From CAVVDY01 sp963819645 (GTDB taxonomy: Bacteria > Acidobacteriota > Terriglobia > Terriglobales > Acidobacteriaceae), in contig CAWFWZ010000005.1 in the NCBI GenBank assembly GCA_963819645.1, positions 1 through 64,000 of the forward strand: a stretch of DNA of 64,000 bases, given 5' to 3'. Positions 24,392 through 34,143 of the stretch are shown one piece after another. The notes beneath the pieces were generated by a model, which saw nothing but the letters and a program-made list of their open reading frames with translations, did not search any database and had not been told where the DNA came from. Made by a program: the position numbers and the translations under genes. Position 1 is the stretch's first letter. Every line of letters starts with the position of its first letter.

Positions 24392-25777
24392 TTGAGGTCC
24401 CAGTCTAATTTGCCAACAAAAGTCACAGGTGTGACTGCTCAGAGGGCGCCGAGCGGGGTGCAACTAGCCAGTAAAAGCTTGCCGGAGAGTCTGAGTGCAC
24501 TACTTGTAGTGGGAATCTGTGTTGTTTTGACCTTCGCCGTAGTGGCGTTCGGGTCAGCCGAATATTGGGCCATCTGCACTCTGGAGGTGTCCAGTGCGGC
24601 GTTGTTGGTGCTTTGGGCTGCGAGTCAGGTGGCCGCCGGCAAGCTCAGCATCGTATGGACCCCGCTCTTCGGGCCGGTTTTTCTGCTTGCCGTTCTGATT
24701 GCAGTCCAGCTTCTTGGACGCACCGCGTATTGGTACGCCACTTGGGTGAAGTCGCTTCAATGGGCGTGCTACGCGATCCTGTTTTTTGTAGCCACGCAAA
24801 TCTTGCGCGGCGAGCGACGAGCGAAACTGTTCAGTTTGTTTCTGGTCTGCTTCGGATCGTTGACCGCGCTAGTTGCTATTGCCCAGGGTGGAACGGAAAG
24901 CGACAAAGTCTTCTGGCTTTTTCCGACGGACACTCACTCCGCACTCTACGGTCCCTACCCGAACCATGCGCATTACGCCGGGCTGATGGAGATGCTGCTC
25001 CCCTTCGCACTGGTTTTCGGGCTGAGCTTCCTCTTTCAATCGCACGCCAAAATCCTTCTTCTGTTTGCCGCCCTGATCATGGCCGGCTCGATCTTTTTGG
25101 CGGCATCGTTTGGTGGCATCCTTTCGTTTGGCGGGGAGCTGGTGATTTTCGCCATCCTGATACTGAGGCGACGACGAGGACATCGTGTTCTGCTGTCGAT
25201 GCTGGTGCTCGTCCTGCTGCTTTCGATCCTGGTGCTGATACTGCAGCCCGTGACCTTGCAGGGAAGGCTGGAGCATCTGCAAAACAAGAGCGAAAAAGCA
25301 GATGTCACCAGCCGTCTGGCGATCGTCCGCGATAGTATTCCGATGATTTTGCAGCGCCCGCTACTAGGTTACGGATTAGGCAACTTTGTCGAGGTGTTTC
25401 CTTCGTTTCGCACCTTTTATACGAATCAGTTCGTCAACGCTGCGCACAATGATTATGTTCAGGCGATAGTGGAAATCGGCTTGCTTGGATTCGCTCTGAT
25501 CGCCGCCCTGATCTTTTTTTTGTTTCGCGAGGCGCTGCGCAAGACGACGAATTGGCAGCACGACTACGAGAGCAGCCTGGCTCTGGCAGCTCTGGTCGGC
25601 TGCTGCGGCATTCTGATTCACAGTTTCTGCGACTTCAATTTGCAGGTGCCTGCGAACGCCGCTCTGTTTGCGGTCTTAGCGGGAGCAGCTGTCACCAGGC
25701 GGTCAGGCACTGGCAAGGTGGAATGGCGAGGCAGTAAACGCCGGACACCCTTAGGCCATGGGGGTGAAGCGAGATGA
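24392..25777 (+). CDS. O-antigen ligase/polymerase-like membrane protein (Wzy/WaaL)
   Basis: A polytopic membrane protein of about 461 residues with at least ten hydrophobic helices and the large periplasmic loop of the Wzy_C/O-antigen ligase family (YPNHAHYAGLMEMLLPFAL and RPLLGYGLGNFVEVFPSFR, then AHNDYVQAIVEIGLLG). It would polymerise or ligate polysaccharide repeat units at the periplasmic face. The frame opens at TTG 24392 without a good ribosome site, so the real start is uncertain by up to 40 residues. It overlaps the next gene by ATGA. Confidence 0.85.
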   Translation: MRSQSNLPTKVTGVTAQRAPSGVQLASKSLPESLSALLVVGICVVLTFAVVAFGSAEYWAICTLEVSSAALLVLWAASQVAAGKLSIVWTPLFGPVFLLAVLIAVQLLGRTAYWYATWVKSLQWACYAILFFVATQILRGERRAKLFSLFLVCFGSLTALVAIAQGGTESDKVFWLFPTDTHSALYGPYPNHAHYAGLMEMLLPFALVFGLSFLFQSHAKILLLFAALIMAGSIFLAASFGGILSFGGELVIFAILILRRRRGHRVLLSMLVLVLLLSILVLILQPVTLQGRLEHLQNKSEKADVTSRLAIVRDSIPMILQRPLLGYGLGNFVEVFPSFRTFYTNQFVNAAHNDYVQAIVEIGLLGFALIAALIFFLFREALRKTTNWQHDYESSLALAALVGCCGILIHSFCDFNLQVPANAALFAVLAGAAVTRRSGTGKVEWRGSKRRTPLGHGGEAR

Positions 25778-27046
25778 GCCGAGCTGATTTGCGTGGCCGA
25801 ATACCCGCTTGGCTGCTATTGCTTGGTTGCACCGCCTTCGCGGCCGGCTACTCGTACTTTGCCATCCGCGGCTATCGCTCATTCGCTTTATCAGGTGAAA
25901 ACAACAAGAGCGCTCTCGAACAGGCAATTTTTCTTGAGCCACGCAACGCTGCTGCCTACGACCTGCTATGCCGGCACTTGCGAGATGCCGAGTCGAATCC
26001 CGCGGCGGCTGTGCCTTACTGCCGCGAATCGGTCCGGCTCAATCGCTATGACTCGGAAAACTGGCTCGATTTGGCCGAAGCTCTCTACGAGACGGGGGAT
26101 GCTCAGCAGCAACGGCTGGCCATCGAACAAGCTCTTGCGGTCGATCCCAAAACGCCGCAGGTGGCGTGGAACGCCGCTAGCTTCTATCTGTTGCAAGGCG
26201 AGGTCGAACCGGCGGTTGGATTATTCGCCTCCGTGCTCAAAGGCGATCCGAGTCTTGTACCGCTGACGCTGAAGACCTCATGGCGCGTCTTGGGCAAGGT
26301 CGATCCCATTCTGCGGATGTTGCCTCCCAATCAGGATGTGTACCTGCAATTCGTGGCTTTGCTGGTGGCAGAGAACCAACGCGAGGCTGCGGCCCAAGTC
26401 TGGACGCGGTTAATCGGCCTGAACACGGACATCGATTATCACGATGCGTTGTTCTACATCGATAGCTTGCTGAGATGGAAAGACGTTAGTCGAGCCGAGG
26501 CGGCCTGGAAGCAGCTTGGGGAGCGGTCCCCGGGATTCAAAGCTTACCAGACGAAGCGAGCAGAATCTGGTGGTCAACGGCTCGTTTGAGGATGAAATTC
26601 TGAATGGCGGGTTTGGCTGGCGTATCACTCCGCAAGGAACCGCGGTTAATGTGGATGACGAGACGGTGAAGGATGGACACCGCTCGATGCTTGTTACCTA
26701 CAGCACACCAGTTCTTGACGGTGGATTAAGTCAGCTCATACCCGTGGCGCCGAACACTGCTTATACGGCTTCGGCCTGGATCAAGAGCGACGATCTTCAA
26801 ACCGCCAATGGACCTCGCCTCACCGCCTTCGACGCTTACACCGGGGCGAGCCTCGGCACCTCCGAGCCGACAAGCTACACGACTGATTGGCGAGCTGTGC
26901 AGGCGCAGTTCACCACTGGGCGGGATACCAAGTTGATAAATCTGCGATTGAGTCGCGATCGCCAGGACACGGTTATCCGTGGTCGCTTGTGGATCGACGA
27001 TGTCACGCTGCACACGTCCGCGAAAGTCCTGGAAGGCCGGCGATGA
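25774..27046 (+). CDS. Membrane-anchored TPR protein with C-terminal carbohydrate-binding-like domain, frame shift at about 26555
   Basis: An N-terminal helix (IPAWLLLLGCTAFAAGYSYF) leads to TPR-type repeats: KSALEQAIFLEPRNAAAYD, RLNRYDSENWLDLAEALYE, RLAIEQALAVDPKTPQVAW. After SPGFKAYQT the family sequence goes on in the next frame with NLVVNGSFEDEILNGGFGW, a jelly-roll CBM-like domain ending LWIDDVTLHT at 27046. Such TPR/CBM proteins often follow O-antigen ligases in Acidobacteriota EPS loci and may organise assembly or bind the nascent glycan. It starts within the stop of the ligase gene. Confidence 0.75.
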
Positions 27047-27218
27047 AGATGTTTGAGAAGCTAAAAGGGCACTTTCGTGACAATTTGATCAACCAAACTT
27101 GAAGTTTCCGGTATTTCCCAGTCAGAATTTCTTGACCGCAGGTTCGAAATTTACCACTTTTGTTTCATTGCAGTAAGACGTTAATGCTGTTAGTTTTCTC
27201 GGTAGTTCGTGATACGAA

Positions 27219-27626
27219 ATGAACAGAACAGTGCGTTTTTCATACTTCGCGATGGCATTCCTTCTGCTAGCTGCCTGTATTTGCGCCCAGAGCCAGCAAA
27301 GCTATTTGCTCCGTAGTGATGGACGGGTTCGGGTCAACGGGATAACGGTTCCGACAACGGCCGTGGTTTCGCCCGGTGATCTGATTGAGACCTCGAAGGG
27401 AAGTATGGCCAAGATCGCTGCTCCTGGCGTGTCCTTGCTGGTTGGCGAGAACTCGCGGGTGTCGGTGAAGAATGGCTCGCTGGTGGATCTGGGTTCCTCG
27501 ACGTCAGCTCCTCTTGATGGTGCGTCCGCGAACTTTGGACAGCTCGACGGGGGGACGACTTCTAACGTTTGCAGAACTGCCAAGCTCTGTTACTGCAAAA
27601 CGGCAAAGGCTTGTCCGAACTACTAG
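27219..27626 (+). CDS. Small secreted FecR-like domain protein
   Basis: A 135-residue exported protein with a signal peptide (FSYFAMAFLLLAACICAQS). A compact FecR-type beta domain follows: YLLRSDGRVRVNGITVP, VVSPGDLIETSKGSMAKI and VSLLVGENSRVSV. The C-terminus has four Cys in a short span (VCRTAKLCYCKTAKACPNY). Signalling FecR proteins are anti-sigma regulators, but this stand-alone version probably has a structural or binding role near the EPS export machinery. Confidence 0.7.
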   Translation: MNRTVRFSYFAMAFLLLAACICAQSQQSYLLRSDGRVRVNGITVPTTAVVSPGDLIETSKGSMAKIAAPGVSLLVGENSRVSVKNGSLVDLGSSTSAPLDGASANFGQLDGGTTSNVCRTAKLCYCKTAKACPNY

Positions 27627-27823
27627 CTCACAAGTCAGAGCGAGTTCATGCCCTGGCAGGTTAGCGTAGAGGGTTCAACCTTCACCGTTCACGGCCTCCC
27701 TAAGCGAACGGAAAAGATCCGATCTGTGTGAGTTATTGCGGTCTGATTGTGGGCGTGCACTCCAGCTTTAGATGGAATTTTGTAAGCCCGGAACGGACAT
27801 CGCAGGGGGAAGGAAAGCTAAAG

Positions 27824-28843
27824 ATGTGGATGCTTGCCGGTTCCAGATGTGTCCCCAGGTCAGCCCTCGCTGTCTTAAGCCTGTCTCTATTTTGCGTGGT
27901 CGTATTCGCACAATCGGCCCCAGTCGTACCGTCTAATTCTCCGACTATTGCCTCTCCAGCGACGAGACCGGCACCAGTGACAACCGCCGATAACTCTGGC
28001 GACAGCGTTATCAGTCCTGACGACGTTTTGGAAGTTTACGTCCTCGATGTGCCTGAGCTGTCGCGTCAGTATCGCGTCAGTCCGGCTGGCAAGATCGTTC
28101 TTCCGCTGCTGACCGACCCGCTCTCGGCCGCAGGGCTGACTCCCGAACAGTTCTCCGATTCGTTGGCCAAGCAGCTGCGGGACGGCGGACTGGTAACCAA
28201 TCCCCACATCGTGGTCACGATTGTCAGCTCCCGCCTGAAGTCGGTGGCGATTACCGGGGCGGTAAAGATGCCGCAAATCTATCCCGTCTTCGGTAAAACC
28301 ACGCTCCTGGATGTGCTGTCGCAAGCCCAGGGTCTAGCCGATGGTGCGAGCAATCTGGCGATCGTCAGCAGGGGTACCGCGGGCGAGCAAGCGACGGGAC
28401 AGCCAACCCAATCGGTGGACATCAAGAAGCTGCTGGAGGGGAGTAGCGGTAAAGATAACGTCGAAATCTATCCTGGCGACCGGATCACGGTTCCACGCGC
28501 CGGAATTGTTTATGTCGTGGGCGCCGTCAATAAGCCAGGTGGATTCATGATTACCACCTCGAATGGCATGACGGTTCTTCAGGCGCTGGCGATGGCCGAA
28601 GACGTGAAGCTGAACTCGGTCAAGAGCAAGGCTGTCATCATTCGCCCCGATCCCAAAGCCACGGAAGGCCATGAGCAGGTTCCGGTAAATCTGAACCTGG
28701 TGCTGGCGGGCAAGCAGCCTGACGTTGTGATGATGGCGGATGACATTCTCTATATCCCGGAAAGCGCCAGCAAGAGAGCATTTCGAAACATAGGACAGGC
28801 TGCGTTGCAGGCGGCGACGCTGGCCGTCGTTTATCGTCCGTAG
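27824..28843 (+). CDS. Polysaccharide export protein, Wza-type outer-membrane component
   Basis: A 339-residue exported protein. A signal peptide (ALAVLSLSLFCVVVFAQS) precedes the poly-export domain (ISPDDVLEVYVLDVPELSR, GKIVLPLLTDPLSAAG) and SLBB-type domains (AITGAVKMPQIYPVFG, YVVGAVNKPGGFMITTSNG). It would form the export channel for the polysaccharide made by this locus. ATG 27824, with an AAGGAAAGC ribosome site, is chosen over the upstream GTG at 27728 because it starts right at the signal peptide. Confidence 0.92.
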   Translation: MWMLAGSRCVPRSALAVLSLSLFCVVVFAQSAPVVPSNSPTIASPATRPAPVTTADNSGDSVISPDDVLEVYVLDVPELSRQYRVSPAGKIVLPLLTDPLSAAGLTPEQFSDSLAKQLRDGGLVTNPHIVVTIVSSRLKSVAITGAVKMPQIYPVFGKTTLLDVLSQAQGLADGASNLAIVSRGTAGEQATGQPTQSVDIKKLLEGSSGKDNVEIYPGDRITVPRAGIVYVVGAVNKPGGFMITTSNGMTVLQALAMAEDVKLNSVKSKAVIIRPDPKATEGHEQVPVNLNLVLAGKQPDVVMMADDILYIPESASKRAFRNIGQAALQAATLAVVYRP

Positions 28844-28913
28844 CTTCGAAGGAAGGTTATCGGAAGTGCGGTCGCAAGAGTCACAGTCGCGGAGATGATG
28901 GGAAAGACTTCTT

Positions 28914-31190
28914 ATGCCTGGAAGAGAGCTGCCTGGAGAAATTGAAGGTCGGGAGTTGATGCCGAGAGACATGGCGGGCCCGCCATTCCCGGTTCGCGCG
29001 CTGCCGGCGATGGAAGCCAGCATAGTCACAGCCCAGGACTATGTTTCGCTCGCTACCTACTGGCACACGCTGATGAAACGGAGGTGGACGATCGCGACCG
29101 TCGCTATCATCATCACCGTACTGGCTGCAATTGTCTCGTTTCGCATGGAGCCGGTTTATAAGGCCACCGCTCGCGTCCAGGTTGAATCCGAGACCCCGCT
29201 TATCCAGTCGTTGCAGGACCTGTTTCAGAAGTCCACGGCAGATGATGAATTTGTCCAAACCCAGATTCAGGTTCTCAAGAGCGAAAATCTCGCGTGGAAG
29301 ACGATCGAAGAGCTGGATTTGACGACCAGTTTGATTAAGCCCAACAAGCTGGCAAAGATCGCTCCCGACAAGCGGAAGGTAAAGCTGATCGATGCATTCA
29401 AGAAACAGCTGAGCGTCGAGCTGACGCCAAAAACCAGGATGCTGGATATCAGCTATGAGGATCCGAATCCACAACTGGCAGCCAAGGTGTCAACTACGTT
29501 GGCCAATAACTATATCGACTACAACTTCCGTCAAAAATACGACGCCACCCGGCAGGCGTCGGGATGGATGGAGCAGCAGCTCGATGAATTGAAGGCCAAG
29601 GTGGAGGCCTCGCAACAGGCCCTGGTGGAATATGAACGCCAGCACGAGATTGTAAATACCAGCGAGAAGGGAAGCGTTCAGGAACAGATTCTCTCAGACC
29701 TGAGCCGCGACCTGACGACTGCGGAAAGCGATCGTCTGCAAAAGGAAGCTTTGTACCGCCAGGTTGAGGCGGACAGGAAGCAGCTTGCCGATCTAATGCA
29801 CAACGAGCTTCTGCAACGGCTGGAGGAGAAATCCGCAGATCTACAGGACCAGTACACCGAGACAGTGGCTCAGTATGGGCCCAAGTTTCCCAAGGCGCTT
29901 CGGATCAATGAGGAGATTCAAGGTATACGAGCCCAGATCACGGCGGAACAGGAACGCGTGCTGGCCAGAATCCGCAGAGACTATATGTCGGCCGTCGCTC
30001 GCGAGAGATTGGCCTCGGCTGCGGTAAATGCGCAGAAAGAAGCTGTCGGCGCACAGAATCAGCTCTTAATTCAGCACAATATTTTGCAGCGCGAGTTCGA
30101 GGGAAATCAGCAGCTTTATCAGAGTCTGATGCAACGTCTGAAAGACGCGACCGTTTCTGCTGGATTGCAGTCTACCAACATTCACCTGGTGGATACGGCG
30201 CTACCTCCGGCTGAACCGGTCCGTCCCCGCAAGGCGCTCAACATCGGCCTTGGTCTGCTGGCGGGTCTGGTTCTTGGCGTGATGCTGGCATTCGGGCAGG
30301 AAGGTATCGATCACTCGGTGAAGACTGCAGAAGATGTCGAGACCATGCTGATGACCCCGACACTCGCCGTGGTGCCGCTACAGCGTAGCGTTGAGCCCGC
30401 GAAATGGGCGCTGAGCCGAGACAAGTCGGCCCTGGCAGTGGCTGGACGGGCCAAGGGCAAGATGTCTGGACACAAAGTGGCTTTGGCTGTGACCGAGAAG
30501 CCGCAGTCGATATTGGCCGAGGCCTACCGTGCTTTGCGTACGTCGATTCTGTTGTCGCTGGCTCCCAATCCTCCGAAGACGATACTGATTGCCAGCTCCC
30601 AGGCGGGCGAAGGCAAGACCTCAACCGCTCTCAACCTGGCGCAATCTCTGGCTCAGCGAAAGGTTGAGGTCGTCATCGTTGACGGAGACCTGCGCAAGGG
30701 CGGCATTGCCAAGACGCTGGGGATGGACAACGAAAAGGGAATGTCGACGGTCCTCACGGGCGCCGACAAGCTGAGCGATGTGCTGCAGCAGTTTTCCCCG
30801 CAGCCTAATCTTTGGGTGGTGCCGTCGGGGCCGACGCCGCCGAATCCCGCCGAGTTGGTGGGCTCCGATCGCATGGCCGAGCTGTTGAAGGAACTATCGG
30901 AGCGCTTTGAACACATCATCATCGATTCGCCGCCAGTGCTGGTCGTTACCGATGGAACCATTCTCGCCGGCTTGGTCGATGGCGTGGTCCTGGTAGCAGA
31001 AAGTGGACGCACGCATCGCGCCGGGCTGATGCGAACCCGCGCAGTCCTGGAAAATGCAGGCGCCCGTATTCTGGGCGTGGTGCTCAACAAGCTCGATATG
31101 CAGCGCGAGGGCTACTACGGGTACGGCTACGGTTACTACCACTATTCGCGATATGGAAAGTATCCCTACGGACGCTCGGCAGCGAGCTGA
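28914..31190 (+). CDS. Wzc-type polysaccharide co-polymerase and tyrosine autokinase
   Basis: A 758-residue inner-membrane protein. The Wzz domain starts at about residue 40 with a helix (IATVAIIITVLAAIVSF) and includes long periplasmic coiled coils. A second helix (ALNIGLGLLAGLVLGVMLAF) precedes the BY-kinase domain: Walker A SSQAGEGKTSTALNLAQS, Walker A' VVIVDGDLRKG, Walker B IIIDSPPVLVVTDG. The C-terminus is a Tyr cluster (YYGYGYGYYHYSRYGKY), the autophosphorylation site of this family. It would control chain length and export with the Wza homologue and be dephosphorylated by the CpsB homologue. Confidence 0.95.
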   Translation: MPGRELPGEIEGRELMPRDMAGPPFPVRALPAMEASIVTAQDYVSLATYWHTLMKRRWTIATVAIIITVLAAIVSFRMEPVYKATARVQVESETPLIQSLQDLFQKSTADDEFVQTQIQVLKSENLAWKTIEELDLTTSLIKPNKLAKIAPDKRKVKLIDAFKKQLSVELTPKTRMLDISYEDPNPQLAAKVSTTLANNYIDYNFRQKYDATRQASGWMEQQLDELKAKVEASQQALVEYERQHEIVNTSEKGSVQEQILSDLSRDLTTAESDRLQKEALYRQVEADRKQLADLMHNELLQRLEEKSADLQDQYTETVAQYGPKFPKALRINEEIQGIRAQITAEQERVLARIRRDYMSAVARERLASAAVNAQKEAVGAQNQLLIQHNILQREFEGNQQLYQSLMQRLKDATVSAGLQSTNIHLVDTALPPAEPVRPRKALNIGLGLLAGLVLGVMLAFGQEGIDHSVKTAEDVETMLMTPTLAVVPLQRSVEPAKWALSRDKSALAVAGRAKGKMSGHKVALAVTEKPQSILAEAYRALRTSILLSLAPNPPKTILIASSQAGEGKTSTALNLAQSLAQRKVEVVIVDGDLRKGGIAKTLGMDNEKGMSTVLTGADKLSDVLQQFSPQPNLWVVPSGPTPPNPAELVGSDRMAELLKELSERFEHIIIDSPPVLVVTDGTILAGLVDGVVLVAESGRTHRAGLMRTRAVLENAGARILGVVLNKLDMQREGYYGYGYGYYHYSRYGKYPYGRSAAS

Positions 31191-31222
31191 CCCCGGCAGA
31201 TAGACCACGGCCGTTTCATTTC

Positions 31223-32569
31223 ATGGCGACTGCTGAGATCACAAAACCCCCGACCGCTCAGATTGTGGCGCCCCCGCTGCGCGTCACATTTGCGTGGACG
31301 CTTGCCGGCAACATTATTTACGCCGGCTGCCAGTGGGGCATGATCTCGGTTCTGGCGAAGCTGGGAAGCACCACGGCGGTTGGGCAGTTCGCGTTAGCTT
31401 TAGCCATCACCGCGCCCATCTTCATGCTGACCAACCTGGCGCTTCGTTCTGTCGAGGCGACTGACGCTCGATCCGAATTTGGCTTTGGCCATTACTTCAC
31501 GCTGCGGATCACATCGACATCTCTGGCATTTCTGGCGATCCTAACGATTGTCACCCTTCTAAGATATGACAGGAAAGTTAGCGCTGTAATTGTCTTGATT
31601 GGCTTAGCCAAGGCAGTTGAATCATTTTCAGACGTAATTGCGGGATTACTTCAGAAACACGAGCGGTTGGACCAGGTCGCCATCAGCATGATGCTGAAAG
31701 GCGGTTTTTCCATCGGTGCCTTCGGCGCTACCTTCTACTATTTGCGGAGTGTCGCAGCCGCGTGCGTGGCGCTGATCGTGGCGTGGCTATCCGTGTTCCT
31801 GCTTTATGATCTTCGCCTGGCCAGGAACCTTATACGGCCGAACTCGTGCTCTATCAAATTCGGTATCCAGACACTAAGTCAGCTGGCCAAGCTCTCCCTG
31901 CCTCTCGGGATCGTCGCCGCTCTGAGCTCCTTTAATTTCAATATTCCGCGTTATGTGCTTCAGCACTATCGAGGCGCCAGCGAGCTCGGCATTTTCTCGG
32001 CCTTAGGCTACGTTACCGTGGCGATGACGCTGCTAGTGAACGCTCTGGCGCAGTCTGCGATCGTGCGGCTTTCCAAGAGCTTTGCGACCGGCCACTTGGC
32101 CGACTACTCGCGGCTGTTGCTGCGCATGACCGCGTTATGCGTCTTCGCAGCAGGCGCGGCCGTAATAGCCTGCAGACTGTTCGGGGCAATAGTCCTGCGG
32201 ATTTTGTACGGCAGAGAATACGCAGCGCACGTTGGCCTGCTTCAACTATTCGTCGCGATCGCAGGGGTGACTGCGGTGGCGGCCGTCCTGGGGTGCGGAA
32301 TGACTGCGGCGCGGCGCTTTCGGACCCAGCTTCCAGTTCTTACGGCAACCGTCCTGGTGTGCGCAATTGGCGCCATTAAACTCACACCAAAATTTGGTGC
32401 CGTGGGCGCCGCCCTGGCAATGTTGATTTCAGCCACGGTCCAGGTTGCGGGTAGTTACTGGGTGGTTCATAAGGCCATAAGACAACCGATTTCCACATTA
32501 CCGCCAAGCGAATCCAATATGTTGCAGACTCAGGAATTAGCGTTTCTTGATGAGGTGGCGACCGAGTGA
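31223..32569 (+). CDS. Lipid-linked polysaccharide flippase, Wzx-like (MOP superfamily)
   Basis: A 448-residue polytopic protein with about 12 to 14 hydrophobic helices, starting after a 20-residue cytoplasmic tail with FAWTLAGNIIYAGCQWG. It matches the PST/Wzx layout, including YVLQHYRGASELGIFSALGY mid-protein (kept in oligosaccharide flippases). It would move undecaprenyl-linked repeat units across the inner membrane for polymerisation. Gap to the kinase gene is 33 bases; same operon. Confidence 0.88.
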   Translation: MATAEITKPPTAQIVAPPLRVTFAWTLAGNIIYAGCQWGMISVLAKLGSTTAVGQFALALAITAPIFMLTNLALRSVEATDARSEFGFGHYFTLRITSTSLAFLAILTIVTLLRYDRKVSAVIVLIGLAKAVESFSDVIAGLLQKHERLDQVAISMMLKGGFSIGAFGATFYYLRSVAAACVALIVAWLSVFLLYDLRLARNLIRPNSCSIKFGIQTLSQLAKLSLPLGIVAALSSFNFNIPRYVLQHYRGASELGIFSALGYVTVAMTLLVNALAQSAIVRLSKSFATGHLADYSRLLLRMTALCVFAAGAAVIACRLFGAIVLRILYGREYAAHVGLLQLFVAIAGVTAVAAVLGCGMTAARRFRTQLPVLTATVLVCAIGAIKLTPKFGAVGAALAMLISATVQVAGSYWVVHKAIRQPISTLPPSESNMLQTQELAFLDEVATE

Positions 32570-32624
32570 GATGGAATTAATGGCGTGAAGCAGTAAATGT
32601 AGTGTAGTCCGCGAATGATATTAA

Positions 32625-34143
32625 ATGCATTCAGTAACTTCCAGTCTGTATCACAGTAAAGCGACCGTCATACCGCGGGCCGAAACGCCTCAGCGCAGAC
32701 TGGCGCTAGCGGAGCCGCTTGCAGATTCCTTCAATATCATCATGGCGGGCTGCATCTCGTTTCTTATCCTGTGTGTATTTGTCGCTGTATACGCGCAGCC
32801 ACTGGACTGGTTCCTCATTCCAATATTTCTATGCGGGTGCTTGAGTGGCATCGACATGGTTGCTTATATTCGGGGCCGGCTCGACACCTTTGACCCGCTC
32901 GGCGTGCTGGGAGTGTTCGCCTATTACTTCTTCTATATCGCCCCTCTACTGACCTTGGCGACGGATTATCATTCCAAGTTTCTACCCGCGGTTCCGCACT
33001 GGACGGATTGGGTAGGATGGATGGCCTTGATCAATGCGGGTGGCTTGATTGTGTATCTGGCAAGCCGCAGGATCTTTCCGGTGCGCCGGCCGACAACAGC
33101 GTGGGTGGTTCGGGCCCCATCGTTTTTCCTGGCAATTTCAATTGCCATTCCCGTTGCTTTCGCGCTGCAGGTCTACATCTTCGTGAAGTTTGGTGGGATC
33201 ACAGGTTTTATGCAGGCCTTTACGGCACGGGACTCAGCCGCATTTTCCGGCATGGGATATGTCTTCCTGATCGCAGAAACATTTCCGGTATTCTTCGCGA
33301 TAGCTGTCCTCGTATGGAAGCGGGAATTCCTGAAAAAGAGTCCGTGGATCTTCTTAGTCTTGCTGGTTGGCGGGTTTTTCCTGCTCAAGCTGATTTGCGG
33401 AGGACTTAGAGGCAGCCGCACAATTACGGTCTTCGGATTATTCTGGATTGCCGGCGCAATTCACGTGTGGATAAGACCGGTACCGAGGAAGTTCCTCGCT
33501 GTTGGTGTGCTCTTCATCGTCGCTTTCATGTATTTGTATGGGTTTTATAAAGATGTTGGAGTGGGCGCGTTCGACGCCATGAATGACATTTCAAAGATTG
33601 ACAGACTTGAAGATAGTTCTGGCCGGAACATGTATGAGGTGCTGCTAAGCGATCTCGCCAGAACAGAGATCCAGGCAACGCTTGCTTCACCAGGTAGTCA
33701 GCGGTGATTATCAATTCGCGTGGGGCAAAACCTACGTGCAGGACTTTGCGTTTTTTATTCCGCACGTGGTGTGGCCAGATCGTCCCGAAGGGAAAGTCAG
33801 CGCAGGGACCGAGGCGCTGTTCGGTCGCGGTTCCTATGATGCGGTAGTGCATCGCTCTACCTATATCTACGGTCTCGCGGGCGAAGCGATGCTTAACTTT
33901 CCTCCCATTGTCGCCCCCCTGGCTTTCCTGGTGCTTGCATTCGTCGTGTCCAAACTGAGGTCGTTCATACTGGCCGACAAGGATGATCTCCGACTGTTGC
34001 TTATTCCGGTATTTGCCTACGGTTCCGTGTTGCTGATGGGATCCGATTTAGACAATCTGTTGTTTGCTTCACTTAGTATCGCGATTGCCCCCCTGATTCT
34101 CATCCGTTGCTGCTGCAATTCAGTAAGGCTTGAGCGAGCATGA
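32625..34143 (+). CDS. Wzy-like polysaccharide polymerase, frame shift at about 33685
   Basis: A polytopic membrane protein of about 505 residues assembled from two frames. The first holds about eight helices (FNIIMAGCISFLILCVFVAV onward). At SDLARTEIQATL the reading moves one base and continues LHQVVSGDYQFAWGKTYVQD, then FFIPHVVWPDRPEGK, two more helices, and the stop at 34143. The second half has the family-like YIYGLAGEAMLNF. No close named family is recognised, but topology and place fit a repeat-unit polymerase. It ends in an ATGA overlap with the next glycosyltransferase. Confidence 0.7.
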
